DNA of 64,000 nucleotides from Knufia peltigerae (Eukaryota; Ascomycota; Eurotiomycetes; Chaetothyriales; Trichomeriaceae), in contig JAPDRN010000110.1 in assembly GCA_030247855.1 (NCBI GenBank), positions 51,751-115,750 on the forward strand, in the 5' to 3' direction. Shown here one piece after another: positions 12,401 to 21,020 of this stretch. Each line of letters starts with the position of its first letter. Positions within the stretch are counted from its first letter, which is position 1. A model generated the notes under the pieces. The model was given only the letters and a program-made list of their open reading frames with translations. It searched no databases and was not told where the DNA came from. The position numbers and the translations under genes are program-made.

Positions 12401-13067
12401 CTCAAACTTTGTCAAAATTCTACCTTCGATCAACCACCGACCGAGACCAAGACGACTCCATTTAGGAGTCGTCGAAGATCTAACTTTGGAAAAGGACGAA
12501 AGAAGAGAAAGACAGTTGACAAAACGATCAATCAAGAAACGAGACCTGTACAACGCGGTCAACTGTGCTCGCACATCAGCCAGGCGGAGTTATGTTCCAT
12601 GAGGATTCCATTCATCGAAGTAACCCTCGTTCTGCGCCGCGACGACAGATGATTCGGAAATGAGAAGAATGACTTTCTTCGACGATTGATGGCTCATTGT
12701 TTCTCCTCGGGAAGACGTACGAGATTGGTGTCGTATCAAAGGGCCTTCTGGTCGCGCCGCACCAATTGAGACTTGGATATTGCTCTGCCCGCTCTAGTTG
12801 ACATCCATGATGGACTTCTTACTTGGAAAAACCTGAGACAAGGACGCCAAAGACGGAGAGGAACAAGTCCAGGAACGGACATCAGATCATTTTGGATTGT
12901 CAGTCTGTCGAATGGTCGTCCTGGAACAACAATGACAACAACAACAACGGCTTTATCGAAGACGACTCTCCTGCAAGGTAGGTTGCAACAACAGCTTCCG
13001 GCGCAAAAGGTATTTGTCACCACTATGCGCTTGAAATGAGATTATCCAGTACCACCATCGTCAAACG

Positions 13068-13177
13068 CGCTATCGATCTATATTTCAACCCATTAGCGCG
13101 TCAACGAGACCCTGATCGGCGTGTTACGTGGATTCCCTGCATAACACCCGACTAGTCGATTGATTCGCTTGCTGAAA
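13068..13177 (+). repeat. Duplicated segment, copy 2
   Basis: Second copy of the segment at 12291-12400, same orientation. It is followed, as in copy 1, by a stretch carrying CCATTCCGGAGC-like elements, so the duplication may be longer than the part that still aligns by eye. Confidence 0.6.
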
Positions 13178-13215
13178 CCCAAAAGAAAGACCGATCGGAC
13201 GACGCTAAAGCCTAA

Positions 13216-13335
13216 GACCCTTCCATTCCGGAGCCGTCTAGCACTCGATCAAAGATCTCTCCATTCCGGAGCTATCTAAAGCTTGATTGGAACAGAACTC
13301 TCCATTTCGAAAGCCTCCCAAAGCTCGACCACCAA
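13216..13335 (+). repeat. Three-copy degenerate repeat, unit about 39 bp
   Basis: The motif TCTCCATTCCGGAGCTATCT recurs three times with decreasing similarity, each time followed by an AGCxCGATC-like element. A related copy, CTCCATTTAGGAGTCGTC, occurs near 12449 after the first duplicated segment. Confidence 0.55.
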
Positions 13336-13533
13336 TCATGTCAACAAGCCTTCCACCCCGCAGACCGACCCGACCGTTGCGTGCATTGTCTTCAGCTGAA
13401 AAAGGGGACGTAGTGGACCCGGACCTGGACTGGGACCAAGTCGATTACAACAATCACACACATTCGTCGACCTAGGTTGCTCTGCCTAAGTCGCAGTCAC
13501 AGACGACCGAGCTGGAGGACCAGTCTCATACCG

Positions 13534-13842
13534 CAAACGCATAGTCGTGACAGTGTTGCAAGTGTGGCACGATTCTTGACATGATTGGTTGCTTTGGTAC
13601 CGATACGTTGAGATCTGTTGTGGTTTTGTCATCCCAACCCATCCACTCAGTCATGAGCCTTTGGACAAATTCCGATTCCGACTCCTTCAACGTACCGAAA
13701 GACCTTTGATGTCAGTGTGCTCGATCGCCGCATCCTTCTTGGTGTCTGAATGCTTGATGGCTTTCTATTCTTTCCGAATGCGCAGCTTTCTTGGTCACAA
13801 TTAATTAATCGACCCAGCACGGCCTGTCACGACTATGCGTTT
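13534..13842 (+). repeat. Two opposed termini of the inverted-repeat element
   Basis: A right-hand terminus (CAAACGCATAGTCGTGACA) at 13534-13552 and a left-hand terminus (TGTCACGACTATGCGTTT) at 13825-13842 face away from each other. They are therefore ends of two different decayed copies, not one element. The 270 bases between them show no gene. Confidence 0.45.
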
Positions 13843-14689
13843 CCTGATGATGGCGTTGGTTCTTTCTCGGCGAATCACCTCTGAAGAAAGTCGTTGTCTT
13901 GTATCCTCTGACCTTGTGCATCACCAGATGTTTTCACTGCCATCATGTCAAAACATGCGCCACCAACGTCTTTTGGTAGAGGGCGAACCTTGGAGCCACT
14001 TTGTTTGCACTACATTCCAGCTTCTGTCGCAAATCGTCAACTTCGGGGTCGAAGCCGAAAGCACCAATGTCGTCCACGAGCGTCTACACCGGTGGCGTCT
14101 GAACAGACTGGAAGCCATTGCCAAGCCACAGGACGCGCTTGGTTTTTGAGACATCGGGCCTGAATCACCAAGGGACTAGTCCTACGACGATGACCTTGAC
14201 TGTGTCGTCGCGTGTCCACGGAGGTGGCAACGCAGTTTTTGTATCGTGTAACGCGGTCTAGGAGCACCGCCTTCTTGTGGTCAAGGTTGCGAAATGCGCG
14301 CGGGCGATGGAATTTTGGGCACTTCCGACCTGCCGACCATTACTGTAGGTTTATCTGTCACGACTATGATTACCTCAGTAGTCGACAGATTGGACTCTCT
14401 TCCGTGCGGCGTTATTCAGGAATCAGGCGACTACTGAGGTATGTATCATCAATGTTGTGAATTGTTCAACAGATGACACGCCTAGCAAGGTAGGCCGAAA
14501 TGAGGATGTACTAAACCGGATACTTGACGTGGCAGCCCTCAATCCCTCGGCACCCTGTCTACACAAGGCACGTTTCGCGCCGGGAGCAGAAACACTGGTG
14601 ATGGGGGATCTTCTGGTCACAATCACTTCGTCGCGATGTTTCGTGGCTTCAAAGCGTGATGGGTTTCAAGATGCACTCGTAAACAAACT

Positions 14690-15130
14690 TGCCCACTTAC
14701 ATAGTGTAGAGAGAAAGGCATAGGGTCCTGCCAAGGGTGCTGTGATTGACTGATGAGTAGTTGAGAGGTGTGAGTGCCTCTGCCTATCCTGCAGTGTCAG
14801 GAGCAACGAGGAGATAGACATACATACAATCGATCAAGTTTTGCGCGCAGCGTGAGCAATGAATGAAAAATATGAAGACCTAGTTACGGAATTGATCCGA
14901 CACCCTGCGAAAGTCGCGAAGGTCTGTACAGATGTTGAGTGGTAAGTGCAACTAAGTGATAGCTGTCTACAGAAGGTTACAAAGGTCAGAGAAGCGCCGC
15001 GAGCCTCGCAGAGGGATCCTTGAAAGAGTCTCTACGTGCAAGGAGTACCTCTGACTTCGAGGTCGTTGTTGTCGAGTTACAGAAATGACCTGAGTGCACA
15101 CGGTGCTTCCTCGTCAACTCCTGTTACATT
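14690..15130 (+). repeat. Dispersed duplicated segment, copy 1
   Basis: It aligns with 26607-27115. Shared blocks include GTGTGAGTGCCT, CAGTGTCAGGAGCAA, TGTCGCGAAGG-like sequence, GTCTCTACGTGCMAGGAGTAC and GGTGCTTCCTCGT. The two copies differ by substitutions and by a larger central indel. Neither encodes a recognisable protein. It may be part of an old transposon. Confidence 0.6.
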
Positions 15131-15155
15131 AGGATTCGTATTGTGATACAATCAT

Positions 15156-15680
15156 GTGCAAAGCCGAGACTACGCCGAGTATATCCCGAGCAGCGATCAA
15201 GAAACGAAACAATCAACAACGAACCAAGGAAGTTTTCAATACAAGTACAGATGCCGTGCAAAGCCCTTACGCTGTTCCGAAAGAAACGGTTTGAGGATGA
15301 ATTCCCGATTACGTGGTTTGATCCCCATCCCAGTTCCTACAACGTTGTCAGAGATGCGCACAAAACCCCATTGTGCCACCATTTGGAAAAAGGCTATACG
15401 GAAAGAAAAGGCCACACAGGCTTATCGAAATTACGCAGAAGCAGAGCTCCTGACGGATCCGGCGGACGAGGCACGGAGAACGTTCGGTGCGGCTCACATA
15501 AAGCACGGAGATGCGTGGGCCGTGAATATATTCCAACGCTGATTGCCAAATATGGCGTGGAGAATCCATTCGAATGACTACTTGGTCCTGCAAGTCACCT
15601 GGAAGTCTGATCGATATGACCGTAGTTCTGCCGGGACACTGGCCGAGAAGATACGCTTGGACATTATGACGAAGTTTTGA
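15156..15680 (+). pseudogene. Unidentified gene relic with one in-frame stop
   Basis: A single frame of 174 codons is interrupted only by TGA at 15540-15542. The composition is protein-like on both sides: AYRNYAEAELLTDPADEARR before the stop and MAWRIHSNDYLVLQVTW and AEKIRLDIMTKF after it. The first 60 codons are less convincing, and an alternative frame there (ITWFDPHPSSYNVVRDAHKT) looks equally good, which suggests an additional frameshift. I do not recognise the family. An unrecognised intron covering the stop is the alternative to pseudogenisation. Confidence 0.35.
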
Positions 15681-16005
15681 AACCCAACCACAAGAAGGAG
15701 AAATTCCCACCCAGGAACGCCCTTGACGTACGGACGAACATATCCGCGAGCGATATTTCAACGTTCCAGCGCGGACACAAAATCCCCGAGACGAAAAGGA
15801 AAAAGGTCGTGTCAAGGTCGAAAGCCTCAGCATATAACAAAGAACGCTTCCAAAATCTCATCACTCGGGAAAGGATTGATTAGGGAAATATTTCGAGTCG
15901 CTCAATGATGATTTGTGGCCGTCGATTTATAGTTCTGAAAACTTCATTCCCGAGGTTTTCAGCTGTTGAGACAAGTGCATCGTCTGATACCCATCGCAAC
16001 CACCG
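15681..16005. other. Short intergenic stretch 3' of the AT-hook gene
   Basis: Open codons run in two frames (for example a lysine-rich stretch at 15677-15883) but no gene can be supported. It lies at the 3' end of the minus-strand AT-hook gene and may include its 3' untranslated region. Confidence 0.3.
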
Positions 16006-19000
16006 TCACCTTCGAGCCTTGGGGTGTGGTCTGACCACGTCGTCCACGTCCCACCTCCTCCAGGGGCAGGCGGCGCCGGGTCTCAACAGGTGATCCTGTC
16101 CGTCATTGCGCGGCGGGAGAGGGCACTTCCAGAAACTTCGATACTCGCCCACCGGAGGGTCCACGAGGGACCACTTCACCGCTGGGAGGAAGTGTCGACA
16201 GAGGACCACCGCATGAGGGAGGGGCACTGTCGGGTCAAGGGGGTCGTGGCTTACCCTCAAACGCCTGTCGCAGTCCGGGCGCCCGGAAGGTCCCGGTGCG
16301 GGATCGTCGTCGGTGTCCTCGGTCGTCGTCACGTAATCGGTCGTGGACGTGTTGAGCATACCGCGCATGCCACGGGGTCGAGAAGGGCCAGGCCGCGAAT
16401 CTGGAGTCTTTTCTTGCTTTTCCTTTTCACAAAACTCCAGGAAGACGGTGAACATCATGTTGAAAATCTTGTTGATGCCCACGTCCGGGAAAGGTAGGTT
16501 TGCTGGCCGACCACCTCTGCCCGTGCGGGCAAGATGGCGATAGAATGAGTTGGGTTCGTCGTCTTCTATCTCCAGGGGCGGAGGATCTGCTCGTTCTTTT
16601 CCCTTGCGGGATGGCTTTTTCTTGCTGGCAGCCGAGGACTCTGGCCCCTCGGGCGGAGGGTCTGCTCGTTCTTTTCCCTTGCGGGAACGTTTGTTGTTGC
16701 TCACGGCCGGCGATCCTGACTCCTCCGGTGGAGGTTCCGCCCGATCTTTGCCTTTGCTGGACAGTCTGCGCTTGCTCGGAGGCGGGAGTTCTGTTACCTC
16801 GGGCGGAGGTTCTGCTCGACCTTTGCCTTTGGGGGAACGACGGCGCATGCCTGTGGCCGGAGGTTCTGTTTCTTCCCCAAGGTCCATAGGTTCTGTTTCA
16901 TGTCCAGGGCCCAGAGGTTCTGAAGAGTCGCGGTGTGGTTGACCATGAAGATTGATCATCCATTCAGGAGGTCCGTTGCAGATTATCACGTTAGGATCCA
17001 GACATAGATTCATTGTGGCTTGACGCAGACCTCTGTAAGTATCGTCGATCGGTTCTCCGTCTGAGGCGGGGGTTTCTTCATCCTCGTCGTCCGAAGGATA
17101 CAAGTCGTTGATATTTGCACCAAAAAGCAATCTAGGTTCGCGACGTCTCTTTTTGGGGAATCGTGCCAGAACTTTGTCCCAATTTTCATCGATGGATCGA
17201 CAATACCATTCCAATACTACTCCATCGGGCAGTTTTCTGTCACCTGACGTCTGTGTGGTGCCCTCATGCAAAGCTGGTTCGGGATGTCGAGAAGACGACG
17301 GTTGAGGGGGCGACGGTTGAGAGGACGACGGTTGAGAAGATGACCCATGACCGTGAGAAGATGGACGATGAGAAGAGTTTCTGCTCTCAATATACTCCAC
17401 AAGTTCACGACTCACACCCAACATATCCCGTAAACGTTGCAACCGGGTAGAAGGGTTACCAAGCCAGACGGATGGTGGAGGCAAGATTTCGGTATTTCTG
17501 AACAATGACCCCTCCCTGCGATTCTCGTCCTTGGGTGTGAAGGTCCAGGATATGTCAGTGCCTTCAAGCGGGGGCTTGGGCGGTGGGGGTTTCCAAGGTG
17601 GCTTTTCCCATGGTGGTTCAAACCCTGGTTGCCCCCATCCTGGTGGTGGTGCCATCGACCATTCATCGGGCGGCTCAAGCCCTGGTGGCCCGTACCCTGG
17701 TGGTACTTCTCGCCACTTCCAATCTTCGGGTATCGGATACCCTTCGAGGGGTACTAGCCACGTGAAGAGACGGGGCGGGACAAACACTGGTAGTTCGGTT
17801 GGATCTGGTTCTCCGTACATGCCGGGTACTGTCTGTGTTGGCATGGTCTGGAAGGATGGGTCTACAGATGAAGAGGCTGGATCCGTCGGAACGAGTACCC
17901 CGTACATACTGGACACTGGCTGTGTTGGCATGGTCCGACGGGATTGGTCTCCAGATGAAGAGGGCGGAGCCATCGGATCGGGTGGCGCGTACATACTGGA
18001 CCCTGGCAGTTCCATTGGATCTGGTGGCCCTACAAATGAAGAGGGCGGGGCCATCTGATCGGCTGACCCGTACACACCGGGCACTGGCTGTGTCGGCATG
18101 GTCCGAAAGGATTGGCCTCCGGATGAAAAGGGCGGAGCCGTTGGATCGAGCGGGCGGTACATACTGGGCACTGACGGTGTTGGCATGGTCCGCAAGGATG
18201 ACTCTCCAGGTGCCTGTTGCTCCCAACATTGTTGAGTCTGGGGCGGTGGCATTGCACCAAGGGGTTCGCCAGGAAATGGCCGAGGTTGCATGGTTGGAAA
18301 GGATGGCTCTCCACGTCCCTGGTAGTTCCAAGATTGGTGAGTCTGGGGTGGTGGCATCGCACCGAGGGGTTCGCCATGAAATGGCCGAGGTTGCATGGTT
18401 GGAAAGGATGGCTCTCCACGTCCCTGATGCTCCCAAGATCTGTCAGTCTGGGTTGGTGGCATCGCATCAGGGGGCCAACCAGGAGATGGCCGAGGTGGCA
18501 TGGTCTGAGGATATGAGCCTGCTGCTGAAGAGTGCGGAGGCATGGTATTTCTCTGAGAGGATGGCTCACCATGTTCCATTGCGTACATTGGTGTCTGGTC
18601 CTCGCATCCTCGACTAGTGTCTCGCACCAGCGGTGGTGGCACCGTATCGAGGGGTTTACGAGACGCCGGAACCTGAGGATCTGCCATTGGTGTTGAAGAG
18701 GGCGGAGGCTTTTTGGTGGAGGTCTTTCGAGGTCGGCCAGGAGGTCTTGTCGTTGGCGTTGTAGAGCGCGGAGGCCTTTCCGCGGAGGCCTTTCGAGGCC
18801 GACCTCGAAAGCTTGCCAGTGGTGTTGAAGAAGGCGGTGGTGTGTTGGCGGAGCTCTTTCGAGGTCGACCACGAGGTTTTCCAGTATCACGGCGTCTCCC
18901 ACGACTAGCGGGCACCGGCGGTGGTGGCATGGCTTGGGAGGATGGATTCCCATGCGGTGGGGGCGACGCAGGCGATTGGGGCTGTAGCAAGTTTTCGATG

Positions 19001-19107
19001 GACATGTGGTGCGACATGGCCCGAGGGGGGTGGATCAAGTCCTCGATCGAGATACGACGTGAGATTGGCTGGGAGGAAGGGCCTCCAGACGAGCGAGGCT
19101 GCGACAT
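16006..19107 (-). CDS. Large proline-rich protein with three AT-hooks
   Basis: A single uninterrupted frame of 1033 residues, probably a nuclear DNA-binding or chromatin-associated protein. Residues 1-45 hold a duplicated motif, ISIEDLIHP and MSIENLLQP. Three AT-hooks with the GRP core follow at about 77-86, 99-107 and 121-130 (PRGRPRKSS, RGRPRKAS, PPGRPRKTS); such hooks bind the minor groove of AT-rich DNA. Residues 180-440 are tandem proline/methionine-rich repeats, including two nearly identical 35-residue units with a 105-bp DNA period. A Trp/Pro-rich segment (about 445-525), a possible folded segment around 630-720 with an acidic DDEDEE patch, and four copies of a (S/R)KGK(E/D/G)RA(D/E)PPP motif at about 758-845 follow. 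The last 80 residues are less certain, because an in-frame GTAAGC near residue 952 followed by a CTCCCAG acceptor 73 bases on could end the protein early. No homologue is recognised. Confidence 0.7.
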   Translation of the reverse strand: MSQPRSSGGPSSQPISRRISIEDLIHPPRAMSHHMSIENLLQPQSPASPPPHGNPSSQAMPPPPVPASRGRRRDTGKPRGRPRKSSANTPPPSSTPLASFRGRPRKASAERPPRSTTPTTRPPGRPRKTSTKKPPPSSTPMADPQVPASRKPLDTVPPPLVRDTSRGCEDQTPMYAMEHGEPSSQRNTMPPHSSAAGSYPQTMPPRPSPGWPPDAMPPTQTDRSWEHQGRGEPSFPTMQPRPFHGEPLGAMPPPQTHQSWNYQGRGEPSFPTMQPRPFPGEPLGAMPPPQTQQCWEQQAPGESSLRTMPTPSVPSMYRPLDPTAPPFSSGGQSFRTMPTQPVPGVYGSADQMAPPSSFVGPPDPMELPGSSMYAPPDPMAPPSSSGDQSRRTMPTQPVSSMYGVLVPTDPASSSVDPSFQTMPTQTVPGMYGEPDPTELPVFVPPRLFTWLVPLEGYPIPEDWKWREVPPGYGPPGLEPPDEWSMAPPPGWGQPGFEPPWEKPPWKPPPPKPPLEGTDISWTFTPKDENRREGSLFRNTEILPPPSVWLGNPSTRLQRLRDMLGVSRELVEYIESRNSSHRPSSHGHGSSSQPSSSQPSPPQPSSSRHPEPALHEGTTQTSGDRKLPDGVVLEWYCRSIDENWDKVLARFPKKRRREPRLLFGANINDLYPSDDEDEETPASDGEPIDDTYRGLRQATMNLCLDPNVIICNGPPEWMINLHGQPHRDSSEPLGPGHETEPMDLGEETEPPATGMRRRSPKGKGRAEPPPEVTELPPPSKRRLSSKGKDRAEPPPEESGSPAVSNNKRSRKGKERADPPPEGPESSAASKKKPSRKGKERADPPPLEIEDDEPNSFYRHLARTGRGGRPANLPFPDVGINKIFNMMFTVFLEFCEKEKQEKTPDSRPGPSRPRGMRGMLNTSTTDYVTTTEDTDDDPAPGPSGRPDCDRRLRVSHDPLDPTVPLPHAVVLCRHFLPAVKWSLVDPPVGEYRSFWKCPLPPRNDGQDHLLRPGAACPWRRWDVDDVVRPHPKARR

Positions 19108-19300
19108 GTTTGGAAGAGATTTCTTTTTCCTTGATGAGGACAGGATGTGACAAGAGAGGAGATGGAATCTTGGACAGCGATAGGTGTGACAAGAGATGAG
19201 ATGGGATCTTGGACAACGATGAAAGTGGTTGGGTGTGACAAGAGAAGAGATGGAATGTTGGACAATGGATTAAGGTGGTAGGCTGTGACAAGATGAAGTC
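19108..19300 (-). promoter_or_regulatory. CT-rich leader with tandem repeat upstream of the AT-hook gene
   Basis: Read on the minus strand, the 190 bases before the start are pyrimidine-rich and carry three to four copies of a block built on CCAAGATTCCATCTC followed by TCTCTTGTCACA, spaced 45-65 bases apart. CT-rich leaders of this kind are usual before fungal start codons. The tandem block is specific to this gene in the window. Whether it is promoter, leader or both cannot be told. Confidence 0.5.
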
Positions 19301-19414
19301 CTTTGGATCAGGCACAGAGTGGGAGTAGCCGCCTTTAAGTGCATAGGCGAGGAATGCGGGGCCAAGATCTTGGGAAAATGATGGATTTCCCATGGTGGTT
19401 GGCAGGTTACTCGG

Positions 19415-19714
19415 TCACGGACTTGCACAGATGAGTTGGCGACCAAGGGGGTGGTTTAGTGTCAGGTAGTGTAAAGGCGGATTTTCGTATTGGCGGACGA
19501 AGGTGATGGGGAGGGACCGGTCCTTGGGACAGGTGAGTTTCCGTGTGATAGGTGTTCCGTCTTCTTGCATTTGAGTCCAGGGTGTTCGGAATCGCCGGGG
19601 TCTGTATGGCTCAGTCGTAATCACCCATGTCGTGACAGCTTCAGCTCCCCGGATGTAGGTGTTTGAATGCCGGTGACGCCAATTCGTAAACGGTTTAGGG
19701 TCACAGGGGCTCAT
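19415..19714 (-). CDS. Hypothetical 99-residue protein
   Basis: The frame begins MSPCDPKPFTNWRHRHSNTY and has balanced, protein-like composition throughout (for example KLTCPKDRSLPITFVRQYEN). It lies in the same direction as, and 300 bases upstream of, the AT-hook gene. Donor-like GTGCAAGT overlaps its end, so it could be an upstream exon of that gene instead of a separate one. No domain is recognised. Confidence 0.35.
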   Translation of the reverse strand: MSPCDPKPFTNWRHRHSNTYIRGAEAVTTWVITTEPYRPRRFRTPWTQMQEDGTPITRKLTCPKDRSLPITFVRQYENPPLHYLTLNHPLGRQLICASP

Positions 19715-20257
19715 GAGGCCTTGTTGTTTGATGGCCAGCCTGACGGCGTTGAGGCAATGCTATCGACGGCGAGATTGGGACAGAGTTACCCTCATCCATG
19801 GTATTCCAGGAGATTATAATGTGCTGTCGGTGTTGTCACTCAGCAACTCGGTAGCAATGACGGACTTGCAGCTGGTACGAGGCCAAAATGCCCCAAAGAT
19901 CACGTGGGGTGTTGACTGGCCTAGTCACCCATGTATCTCTACTTACTGATAAGGCAAGTGTAGCGAGTTATTCTGCAAAACTGCCCCAAGATCACGTGCT
20001 GTAGTTCTAGAGTCGAGGTTCGGAGTCCGAGACTGTTAGAATCTTGATCCTGAGACCAGTGCTTGAACTGCGTCCGTCTGCGCGCCCACACAACACTGCG
20101 CTGCGGCCTCGAGTGCGTGTATCGCGCTCGATGACAATGAAAATCGATCCATCCTGACTCTTGTTAAAAAATGTCTAGAAATTGGTCATGACTTGTATGA
20201 CCGACTTTGTTACTGACTTTGTTTGTAGCTCAATAGTTGACGAGAGTATTGGGCCTG
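19715..20257. other. Intergenic stretch containing a TIR-element fragment
   Basis: Bases about 19955-20120 align with the internal part of the element copy at 40205-40370, sharing AAGATCACGTG, TCTTGATC and CTGCGCTGCGGCCTCGA. The terminal inverted repeats are not present. The rest shows nothing recognisable. Confidence 0.5.
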
Positions 20258-21020
20258 AATGATCACCTACAGTGGATGATAATAGGTCTGATCGATCACC
20301 TAAAATTTGTGAACGTTAGGGGTGTATCAGTAGCCCAAGACTACCTAAGGCTGCCCAAGAGAAGTGATTATTATAGGCGTGCCACTTGTCGCCTAGATAT
20401 GGTGGAGTGGCGCCTACCTAGGCATTCATTCACCGCCTATAGTAAAAGCGGGTATTGGGCACTTATTAGCCCCCCGCAAAGAGTGACATTTAGGCGCTCA
20501 TTATCGCCTATAGTACTGTAAAGCGGGTGCTGTGGGGCCCTACACTGTCGCCTACAGTGAACAAGTGTTAGGGCTGACACTGCCGCCTAAATATTGTGAC
20601 TCCAAGTCCCCTCAATGTCGCCTATAGTGAACAAGAGTTGGGGCTTACATTATCGCCTAAATCTTTGTGATTATCGCCTATAATCTGTGATAATAAGCCT
20701 TCCTATTGTCGCCTGATCTCCCTAAATTTTAGGTGTTTAGTACCGCCTACAGAGCGTGATTTTTGGGTCTGCACTCTCGCCTAATCTCTCTAAACCTTAG
20801 GCCTTCGATACCGCCCATGGAGTGTGATTTTTAGGTCTACACTGTCACCTAATATTTGTGATTATTAGCGTTCATTGTCGCCTACAGTTTGTGATAAGAA
20901 GAAGCTTGCTGTCGCCTAATCTCTCCAAATTTTAGGCGTTCACTACCGCCCGTAGAATGTGCTTTAGGTATCTTTATCGCCTAACCTTTGTGACTATCTG
21001 GCTTCACTTATCACCTACAA
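20258..21020 (+). repeat. Degenerate minisatellite with internal palindrome, unit about 40-45 bp
   Basis: About eighteen decayed units are built on TGTCGCCTATAGT followed by GTGATTATTAGGC and TTCACTA. CGCCTA and its complement TAGGCG alternate, so neighbouring units can pair with each other as hairpins. Copies are too divergent for recent expansion. No protein-coding frame is plausible. Confidence 0.8.

Larger units (their letters stand above)
8641..14689. other. Decayed intergenic patchwork
   Basis: Apart from the separate repeat and pseudogene entries inside it, I see only short frames that change strand every few hundred bases. Several, such as minus-strand stretches near 10943-11164 and 11472-11852, have protein-like composition but no recognisable domain, start or splice structure. 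The pattern is that of old transposon or gene debris. Confidence 0.35.

Noticed and set aside
18030..18953. 307-codon frame in another register of the AT-hook gene
   Set aside because: It is a His/Pro/Arg-rich shadow of the Pro-rich repeats; the 1033-residue frame covers it entirely and contains recognisable motifs.
20258..21020. CRISPR-like array
   Set aside because: Units are degenerate, lack constant spacers and lie in eukaryotic DNA; it is a minisatellite.
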